Positions 6,214-12,048 of a stretch of 12,048 bases of DNA are shown piece after piece (positions within the stretch are counted from its first letter, which is position 1; each line of letters begins with the position of its first letter). The notes under the pieces are model-generated. The model was not told where the DNA came from. It saw only the letters and a list, made by a program, of their open reading frames with translations, and searched no databases. Origin of the DNA: CAYXUW01 sp964468375 (GTDB taxonomy: Bacteria; Planctomycetota; Phycisphaerae; Sedimentisphaerales; Anaerobacaceae); the NCBI GenBank assembly GCA_964468375.1, contig CAYXUW010000073.1, forward strand, positions 1 through 12,048. Direction: 5' to 3'. The position numbers and the translations under genes were made by a program.

Positions 6214-8145
6214 ATGGCTGAAGGAAAAACCGGCAAGATAGTTAAGGTTGCAGGTCCTGTTGTTGTTGCCGAGGGTATGATGGGAGCCCGCATGTATGAT
6301 GTTGTTCGTGTCGGAAATTTGTCTCTCATCGGCGAAATCGTAGAATTAAAAGGTGACCTCGCTTCAATACAGGTATATGAAGAAACCACAGGCATAGGGC
6401 CGGGTGAGCCCGTAGTTGATACAGAGGCGCCATTATCAGTCGAGTTGGGGCCGGGTCTAATCGAGAGTATTTACGATGGAATTCAAAGACCTCTGGAGGC
6501 ACTTGTGGAAGCCGAGGGTGAGTTTATGAGCAGAGGCAGCGCAATGCCGGGCCTGAACAGGGAAAAGAAATGGCACTTCAAACCAACTGTAAAGAGTGAT
6601 GAAAACGTCGAGCCGGGTGATGTTATTGGTGAAGTTCAGGAGACCTCACAATTTGTGCATAAGGTTATGGTGCCTCCCGGAGTAAAGGGGACTATTCAGA
6701 AAATATCCGAAGGCGATTACACGGTCGAGGATGTAATCGCTGTTTGCACCGGCGATGACGGCGCTAAGACCGAATTGAAACTGATGCAGAAGTGTCCCGT
6801 TAGAGGTGCAAGAAGGGTAGTAAAGCGTTTTGCACCGGAGAAAGTCCTTGTTACCGGCCAAAGGGTCATTGATACTTTTTTCCCCGTGGCCAAGGGCGGG
6901 ACTGCTTGTGTACCGGGGCCTTTCGGGACAGGAAAAACAGTTGTTCAGCATCAATTGGCGAAATGGGTTGATGCAGATATTGTTGTTTACGTCGGTTGTG
7001 GTGAACGCGGCAATGAAATGACCGATGTGCTTACAGAGTTCCCGGAGCTGAAGGACCCCCGCTCCGGTGAGCCGTTGATGAAGCGCTCGGTGCTGATTGC
7101 GAATACATCTAATATGCCTGTGGCCGCAAGAGAAGCCTCGGTTTATACGGGTATTACCATAGCAGAGTATTTCCGGGATATGGGTTATACCGTGGCACTG
7201 ATGGCCGACAGCACCAGCCGATGGGCGGAGGCGATGCGGGAGATATCGACACGGCTTGAAGAGATGCCGGCCGAAGAGGGTTATCCTGCTTATCTGGCGG
7301 CGCGGATTGCTGCATTTTACGAAAGGGCCGGCCGGGTCAAATGCCTAGGCAGGCCCGAGCGCGAAGGGGCTTTATCGGTTATCGGTGCAGTAAGTCCGCC
7401 CGGAGGCGATTTGTCGGATTCGGTCGTTCAGGCGACGCTGCACGTAGTGAAAGTCTTTTGGTCGCTTGTTGGAAGACTTGCTTACCAGAGACACTTTCCA
7501 GCCATCGATTGGCTGACAAGTTATTCATTTTATAAACAATACCTGAAAGGGTGTTTCGAAGACAAGGATAAGGGGCTGGAAATGGAAGATATGACGGCGA
7601 AGGCGATGAGCTTGCTCGAGCAGGAGTCTGAGCTTCGCGAAATTGTTCGCCTTGTCGGCGCCGAGGCCCTGTCGCCTCAGGAACGGCTGGCCCTTGAGAC
7701 GGCAAAGTCGCTGCGCGAGGACTTTCTCCATCAGAATGCTTTTCATGAGGTTGATACGTATTCGCCAATGGCCAAACAATATGAGATGTTAAAAACTATC
7801 CTTCATTTCCATGAGCAGTCAATGGCTGCTATTGAAGCGGGAATTGAGACTGATGGAATATTCAAATTAGCTGTTCGGGAAGATATCGCGAGAGCGAAAT
7901 ATATAGCCGGGGATAGTAAAAAGCGCACCGTCGGCGAGGAATCGAAAGATAAACCGGTTGAACAATCAGGAGGATTTGAGGAGATTGCGAAGATAAGAGA
8001 AAAAATAGACCAGCAGATGAATAAACTGAAGTCGGGGGGCGGTGAAGACCAAGATAAGAATACTGAAGAAGCGGCGGAGAACGAGGATGATGAGCAAAAA
8101 GACGCTGGGAAAGGTAAAAAAGACGAACAGGACAGTGGAGAATAA
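6214..8145 (+). CDS. ntpA: V/A-type ATPase catalytic subunit A with charged insert and acidic C-terminal tail
   Basis: Hydrolyses (or makes) ATP in the A3B3 head. N-terminal beta barrel (1 to about 75), then the bulge domain unique to A subunits (about 110-200), then the nucleotide domain: P-loop GPFGTGKT (235-242, Lys241, Thr242), GERGNE (263-268, with the likely catalytic Glu264), ALMADSTSRWAEA around Asp332 as Walker B region, and EEMPAEEGYPAYLAARIAAF. A helical C-terminal domain follows to about residue 566. The 643 residues exceed the usual 580-600. The extra length is a polar insert at about 567-587 and a tail at 606-643 rich in Glu, Asp, Lys, Gln and Gly with no aromatic residue; 15 of the last 33 residues are acidic. 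The separating stretch FEEIAKIREKIDQQMNKL (588-605) looks like the ordinary end of the family. The stop is 1 nt before the B start. Confidence 0.97.
   Translation: MAEGKTGKIVKVAGPVVVAEGMMGARMYDVVRVGNLSLIGEIVELKGDLASIQVYEETTGIGPGEPVVDTEAPLSVELGPGLIESIYDGIQRPLEALVEAEGEFMSRGSAMPGLNREKKWHFKPTVKSDENVEPGDVIGEVQETSQFVHKVMVPPGVKGTIQKISEGDYTVEDVIAVCTGDDGAKTELKLMQKCPVRGARRVVKRFAPEKVLVTGQRVIDTFFPVAKGGTACVPGPFGTGKTVVQHQLAKWVDADIVVYVGCGERGNEMTDVLTEFPELKDPRSGEPLMKRSVLIANTSNMPVAAREASVYTGITIAEYFRDMGYTVALMADSTSRWAEAMREISTRLEEMPAEEGYPAYLAARIAAFYERAGRVKCLGRPEREGALSVIGAVSPPGGDLSDSVVQATLHVVKVFWSLVGRLAYQRHFPAIDWLTSYSFYKQYLKGCFEDKDKGLEMEDMTAKAMSLLEQESELREIVRLVGAEALSPQERLALETAKSLREDFLHQNAFHEVDTYSPMAKQYEMLKTILHFHEQSMAAIEAGIETDGIFKLAVREDIARAKYIAGDSKKRTVGEESKDKPVEQSGGFEEIAKIREKIDQQMNKLKSGGGEDQDKNTEEAAENEDDEQKDAGKGKKDEQDSGE
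8137..8140 (+). promoter_or_regulatory. Ribosome binding site that fixes the ntpB start
   Basis: GGAG lies 6 nt before ATG 8147. This supports 8147 over ATG codons at 8042 and 8087, which would overlap the coding region of A and add an implausible basic leader. Confidence 0.65.
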
Positions 8146-8146
8146 G

Positions 8147-9547
8147 ATGTTTGGAATAAAGGAATATCGAACTGTGGCGAACATTTCTGGGCCATTGATG
8201 CTGGTTGAGAAGGTTGATGGTGCCAAGTTCGGGCATATAGTCGACATCGAATTAGGTGACGGTTCAATACGGCACGGGCAGATTTTGCAGGTGGAAAAAG
8301 ATAAAGTTCTCGTACAGGTTTTCGAGGGGACGCATGGCGTCGATGTTGACAAGAGCGCAGTTCGTTTTTTAGCCAGGCCGCTAGAATTGGCTGTTTCAGC
8401 CGACATTTTGGGGAGAGTTTTCAGCGGTCTCGGGGAACCGAAAGACGATGGCCCTGCAATCATCCCTGAAAAGCGGCTCGATATCAACGGTAGGCCTATT
8501 AATCCTGATGCAAGGGACTATCCCAACGAATTTATCCAGACCGGCATATCGACAATTGATGGGCTTAACCCCATCGTTAGGGGCCAGAAGCTGCCTGTTT
8601 TTTCAGGGACAGGACTGCCGCACGACCAGATAACCGCTCAGTTGGCCCGTCAGGCAACAGTCCTCGGCGAAGGTGAAGAATTCGCCGTTGTTTTTGCCGC
8701 GATGGGAATCACTTTCGAGTCCGCCCAGTTTTTCATTGACGACCTGCGCGAAACCGGTGCTATCGAACGTGCGATTATGTTTGTCAATCTTGCAAATGAC
8801 CCTGCAATCGAGAGAATAGCGACGCCCAGGTTCGCACTTACGGCGGCAGAATATCTCGCCTTTGAGCTGGATATGCACGTTTTGGTTATCTTAAATGATA
8901 TGACTAATTATTGCGAGGCCCTGCGAGAAATCAGCGCTGCCAGAAAAGAGGTTCCCGGCAGGCGCGGTTACCCCGGGTACCTTTATACCGACCTGGCAAC
9001 CGTTTATGAAAGGGCTGGGCGAATAAAGGGCAAAAAGGGCTCCATCACACTTGTGCCGGTTCTGACTATGCCCGAGGACGACAAGACCCATCCCGTTCCC
9101 GACCTTACCGGCTATATTACCGAGGGGCAGATTATTTTGTCTCGCCCGCTGCACAGAAAGTCTGTGTCGCCGCCGGTCGATGTTTTGCCTTCTCTTTCAC
9201 GACTTAAAGACAAGGGCATCGGCGAGGGGAAAACTCGCGAGGACCATGCCGACCTGTACAATCAGCTTTACGCTGCTTATTCGCGGGGCAAGGAAGTTCA
9301 GGAGCTTGCGACCATTATGGGCGAGGCCGCTTTATCTGAAGAAGACAAAAAATATGTGGACTTCGCAGACAGATTCGAGGCCCGTTATGTTTCGCAGGAT
9401 TATTATGAAAACCGCCCGGTCGAAGAGACTCTTGACCTCGGTTGGGAGCTGTTGAGTATGTTTGAGAACGCCGAGCTGAAGCGAATCGATGTTAAACTTA
9501 TTGATAAGTATATGCCGCGGTTTAGGAAAGAAAAGGAAAGCAAGTAG
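8147..9547 (+). CDS. ntpB: V/A-type ATPase non-catalytic subunit B
   Basis: 466 residues from the chosen ATG, the normal length for B. It alternates with A in the hexamer. The P-loop is degenerate as the family requires: FSGTGLPHDQ with Ser153-His159 in place of a lysine-bearing loop. Other family blocks are NEFIQTGISTIDGLNPIVRG, MGITFESAQFF, LNDMTNYCEALREIS and RRGYPGYLYTDLATVYERAG. Arg352 in LPSLSRLKDKGIG is at the position of the arginine finger that reaches the active site of A. The frame is open back to an ATG at 8042, but that would give a leader of 35 mostly basic residues produced by the out-of-frame acidic tail code of A. MFGIKEYRTV at 8147 is the family-like start. The next gene begins directly after the stop. 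Confidence 0.97.
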   Translation: MFGIKEYRTVANISGPLMLVEKVDGAKFGHIVDIELGDGSIRHGQILQVEKDKVLVQVFEGTHGVDVDKSAVRFLARPLELAVSADILGRVFSGLGEPKDDGPAIIPEKRLDINGRPINPDARDYPNEFIQTGISTIDGLNPIVRGQKLPVFSGTGLPHDQITAQLARQATVLGEGEEFAVVFAAMGITFESAQFFIDDLRETGAIERAIMFVNLANDPAIERIATPRFALTAAEYLAFELDMHVLVILNDMTNYCEALREISAARKEVPGRRGYPGYLYTDLATVYERAGRIKGKKGSITLVPVLTMPEDDKTHPVPDLTGYITEGQIILSRPLHRKSVSPPVDVLPSLSRLKDKGIGEGKTREDHADLYNQLYAAYSRGKEVQELATIMGEAALSEEDKKYVDFADRFEARYVSQDYYENRPVEETLDLGWELLSMFENAELKRIDVKLIDKYMPRFRKEKESK

Positions 9548-10165
9548 ATGTTGGCATCTGTTAACGCAACGCGAATGGAGCTTTTACATCTTCGAAAACG
9601 GGTGGCTTTGGCCGCTCGCGGGCATCGTTTGCTGAGCGAAAAGCGAGATGAGCTTTCCCGTCAGTTGAACCATATTGCCAAGGGTATTAAATCCCTGCGT
9701 CAAAAGGTCGAGCAAGGGCTTTTGGAAACATGCCGACGTTTTATGTTGGCCCGGTCATCGATGGAGCCGGAAGATGTAAAAGCCGCACTTGAAGTTCCCA
9801 CGAAGAAATTTACGCTGGCTGTCGAATTTGCTCATATTATGAACGTAAAAGTCCCGCATTTATCCAAGGAAATGGGCGGTGAGATTATTTGTTACGGCTA
9901 TGCAACAACATCCGGGGAAATGGATGCTGCGTTGCTTGCCCTGGAGCATGTTTTCGATGACTTGATTGAACTCGCTGAAAGAGAGAAGCAGGCCCGTCTT
10001 CTTGCTGCTGAATTGCGAATGACCCGCCGAAGGGTCAATGTCTTGGAGCACGTTGTTATTCCCGAGCTGCACGAAACCATCAGGTTTATTTTCGACAAAC
10101 TTGCCGAGGCCGAACGCGATAACACATCCCGCCTGATGAAAATCACAGATATCATCAGAGCTTAA
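9548..10165 (+). CDS. ntpD: V/A-type ATPase subunit D (central rotor shaft)
   Basis: 205 residues, the usual size for D. The opening NATRMELLHLRKRVALAARG and HRLLSEKRDELSRQ are the family signature of the first long helix; the second long helix (about 140-200, with RRRVNVLEHVVIPELHETIR) makes the antiparallel coiled coil that turns inside A3B3 like gamma of F1. The middle (about 70-130) is less conserved. The ATG touches the ntpB stop (TAGATG, zero gap), with AAGGAAAG 7 nt upstream inside the end of ntpB. It is the last gene of the operon; no H or J gene of the E. hirae type follows before the terminator. Confidence 0.95.
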   Translation: MLASVNATRMELLHLRKRVALAARGHRLLSEKRDELSRQLNHIAKGIKSLRQKVEQGLLETCRRFMLARSSMEPEDVKAALEVPTKKFTLAVEFAHIMNVKVPHLSKEMGGEIICYGYATTSGEMDAALLALEHVFDDLIELAEREKQARLLAAELRMTRRRVNVLEHVVIPELHETIRFIFDKLAEAERDNTSRLMKITDIIRA

Positions 10166-10211
10166 TTTGTGCCTTTTCAGACGAGCTGAGTTCTTGAGTT
10201 TTAAAAACAGC

Positions 10212-10241
10212 CGGGGCCTATGCCAAGCGGCATAGGCCCCG
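10212..10241. terminator. Bidirectional intrinsic terminator between convergent genes
   Basis: A perfect 13-bp stem (CGGGGCCTATGCC at 10212-10224, complement at 10229-10241) closes on the 4-nt loop AAGC. On the minus strand the hairpin is followed by GCTGTTTTTAAAAC, a modest T-run, so it fits the LamG gene best. On the plus strand AATTT follows, giving a weaker end for the ATPase operon. It lies 46 nt after the ntpD stop and 34 nt beyond the stop of the minus gene. The region 10166-10275 shows nothing else. Confidence 0.85.
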
Positions 10242-10275
10242 AATTTGGTGCTGAATCAATGTATCACGATGCTGA

Positions 10276-12048
10276 TTACGGCCAGTATTCCTCCTTAAGC
10301 CACTGATCTGCAATAAAAGCGAAGTCCCTGAAGTTAATTACCCTCTGGCCTTCCGGCTCCTGCTTATACAACTCAGCGGCTGACGGAACCGGAACTGTCA
10401 GCACACCGTCGTCAGGCGTGGGGTCAGCCAGATAGGCTATCTCATTGGGCTCCAGTGCACGATCGTAGATGCGGACTTCGTCCATCCACCCCCACCAGTT
10501 TTCGGGGCACTCGGGCCAGGAGTTATAGTCCCCCACATTGCCTATTGACAGAAAGATCTCGTTGTCGTTCCCGTCGTCATAATGAAAATCATTCGCTTCC
10601 GCTATCATGTTTCCGTTGAGATATATCCTGCTAAGGGGGTCATCACAAGGGTCGTCCGCAGGATGCGGATACGTTACGGCAAAGTGTATCCATTCGCCTA
10701 CAAATGGAAGGAATCTGGACGGTGTATATGTAGTACCAGTACGAGCAGCAATAAATGCCGAAGCACCGGTTTCAGTAAGCCCCGTGTACCATATCACGGT
10801 ATCTACAGAATAACCGCCTCGCTTACCCATAATACCTAGGGCCTTGATAGAAAGGCCGGGATCTTCGCGTTGTCCTAACGACTTTAACCAGACAGACAGA
10901 GTCATTGGTTTTGCATCTGGACCGATTCCAAGAGCCGCCTGGCCGTAGGTTCCGCACTGGATCCTGCAGCCGGCTTCGCCGTTAAAAAACACGCTGTAGG
11001 AGCCGCATCCTTCTACCGGCGCGTGGTCTGTCGACCATTCGGCCGTGTTCCTCGGTGGATCCATGGCAGGATTGTAGGAATTTCCGCTCCAGAGACAAGG
11101 ATCGTTCAGCCTGCCGGCAGGATCAGGATATATCATGTTGCCGTCGCCCTCCTCAAGCGGATAATACAAAAGAAGATTGACATCGTTCGGGTTCTTCGTA
11201 AGAGTGACTTGATCTCTCATAAGCCAGTCGCTTGTAATTATCTCAAGCTCCGCATCGTCTACCATGCAATCCTCGTTGCTGATTGGAGCAAAATCCGCCA
11301 ATGCAAACGCACCTGAACGTTCTGCGAGAACGCATCTGGTCGCATAAAGCCGGATATCGTCGAAGTATACTACACCATCGGCGGGAGCGCCTTCGGCGAA
11401 GCCGATACCGACGTACGAAATGTTGCCCAAGTCTACATCGCAAACGTCAAGGAACTCTTGCATAGAAATGTTCCATTCCTGCCATTCCTCTTCTTCCTTA
11501 ATATCGTTCATATCGCCGATATAATCCACTTTTGCGGTGTTCGTGCCGTCGCTTAGTATTGCATACATCTGCTCGGTAACGGGGTTTTCGGCGACACCAT
11601 GGAACATTATCGACAATGCTTGAACGTTCATACTGGCGAAGTCCGTATCGATTCCTAAGTCAGCTAATTCCACCCAGGCCTCGGAATAGTGCGGCGGGTA
11701 AGTGGCGTTCTCGAATTGATACTTCATCGATTTCTCATCAAGAGCGGGGTTCGTAGGTGCCAGTCCGGTATAAACTTCTGAGGATGTGCCGTTGCACGCA
11801 TAATCGCACCATGTATTATATATTGGATTCCCGCCGGGATCATACGCTTCAAAATCATCCACAAGATGATTGTTTACTGTCGTAAAGCTCCAGAGATCAC
11901 CTGTGACCGGGCCCGGCAGCTCGTCGACGCGCCAGTAATAAGTCTGGTCCATCGCAAGGAAGCTGGACGGTGTGTAACTCGCAGCGGTTGGGCTGCCTAC
12001 TAACGACAGAGAACAGGGGTCGGTACCCATATATACTTCGTGCTTGGT
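10276..12048 (-). CDS. Large LamG-domain surface or secreted protein with dockerin-like repeats, N-terminal part missing
   Basis: No precise function is recognised. The frame is open to the window edge (codons T K H E V Y before the ATG at 12030), so the gene starts outside; residue numbers here count from that ATG (584 residues). In order: the end of a fibronectin-III-like unit (1-52, with YYWRVDE and WSFTT); a Cys-containing beta-rich domain of the VDDFEAY type (about 56-232), probably a carbohydrate-binding-like jellyroll, ending YFDDIRLYATRC; a dockerin-like half-repeat (250-272, DCMVDDAELEIITSDWL); a LamG-like jellyroll (about 285-536, with LYYPLEEGDGN, SVWLKS, GEWIHFAVTY and WMDEVRIYDRAL); and a second dockerin-like segment at the C-terminus (564-584, VINFRDFAFIADQWLKEEYW). 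Such modular proteins are common in anaerobic Phycisphaerae and are usually exported. It shares only the terminator with the ATPase operon and looks functionally unrelated. No catalytic domain is visible in this part. Confidence 0.85.
   Translation of the reverse strand, partial: TKHEVYMGTDPCSLSLVGSPTAASYTPSSFLAMDQTYYWRVDELPGPVTGDLWSFTTVNNHLVDDFEAYDPGGNPIYNTWCDYACNGTSSEVYTGLAPTNPALDEKSMKYQFENATYPPHYSEAWVELADLGIDTDFASMNVQALSIMFHGVAENPVTEQMYAILSDGTNTAKVDYIGDMNDIKEEEEWQEWNISMQEFLDVCDVDLGNISYVGIGFAEGAPADGVVYFDDIRLYATRCVLAERSGAFALADFAPISNEDCMVDDAELEIITSDWLMRDQVTLTKNPNDVNLLLYYPLEEGDGNMIYPDPAGRLNDPCLWSGNSYNPAMDPPRNTAEWSTDHAPVEGCGSYSVFFNGEAGCRIQCGTYGQAALGIGPDAKPMTLSVWLKSLGQREDPGLSIKALGIMGKRGGYSVDTVIWYTGLTETGASAFIAARTGTTYTPSRFLPFVGEWIHFAVTYPHPADDPCDDPLSRIYLNGNMIAEANDFHYDDGNDNEIFLSIGNVGDYNSWPECPENWWGWMDEVRIYDRALEPNEIAYLADPTPDDGVLTVPVPSAAELYKQEPEGQRVINFRDFAFIADQWLKEEYWP

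Noticed and set aside
8042..8146. Open frame extending subunit B upstream to an ATG at 8042 (35 extra basic residues)
   Set aside because: The leader is the out-of-frame reading of the purine-rich acidic tail code of A. ATG 8147 has a good ribosome site and a family-like N-terminus.
8085..8146. Possible programmed frameshift making an A-B fusion, given A-rich runs near the end of A
   Set aside because: B is in the +1 frame relative to A, so a -1 slip on the A-runs would not reach it, and B has its own ribosome site and start. No stimulating structure was recognised.
7803..8487. Several minus-strand open frames opposite the A/B junction
   Set aside because: They are Ser/Phe/Leu-rich mirror readings of Glu/Lys-rich coding sequence, overlapping one another, with no ribosome site or family pattern.
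10582..11465. Plus-strand open frames inside the LamG gene
   Set aside because: They are Arg/Ser-rich shadows; the minus-strand frame alone has recognisable domains over its whole length.

Overview
The window is dominated by one complete operon for a bacterial V/A-type (rotary) ATPase on the + strand (1396-10165). It is flanked upstream by the 3' part of a malic enzyme gene (+ strand, start outside the window) and downstream by a convergent, minus-strand gene for a large LamG-type surface or secreted protein (start also outside the window). The host is most likely an anaerobic planctomycete-like bacterium of the Phycisphaerae/Sedimentisphaerales kind. This is an inference from the style of the minus-strand protein: a short FN3-like end with YYWRVDE and WSFTT, a 'VDDFEAY' domain, a LamG jellyroll, and dockerin-like endings of the form 'INFRDFAFIADQWL'. 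The bacterial V-type ATPase fits that guess. No rRNA or other phylogenetic marker is present to prove it.

Layout: 1-1289 malic enzyme (partial); 1290-1395 short intergenic region with a small inverted repeat and a weak promoter-like pair; then nine tightly packed genes in the order G/H-like stalk (ntpF), I (a), K (c), E, C (d), F (ntpG), A, B, D; 10166-10275 convergent intergenic region with a 13-bp-stem terminator; 10276-12048 minus-strand LamG protein (partial). Gaps inside the operon run from 0 to 29 nt, so translational coupling is likely. No mobile element, CRISPR array, tRNA or rRNA was seen.

The nine products make up the full known core set of a prokaryotic V/A-ATPase. A and B form the catalytic hexamer, D and F the central shaft, C the socket on the ring, E and G the peripheral stalks, and I and K the membrane ion path. 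The order matches the first nine genes of the Enterococcus hirae ntpFIKECGABD(HJ) operon as I recall it. The K proteolipid has four membrane helices and keeps every residue known to hold Na+ in E. hirae NtpK, so an ATP-driven or reversible Na+ pump is the most economical reading.

This is mostly a well-known system. The unusual points are a charged insert plus acidic tail that lengthen the catalytic A subunit by about 60 residues, the Na+-type proteolipid, and the modular LamG/dockerin-like protein next door. I did not find a convincing previously undescribed system.
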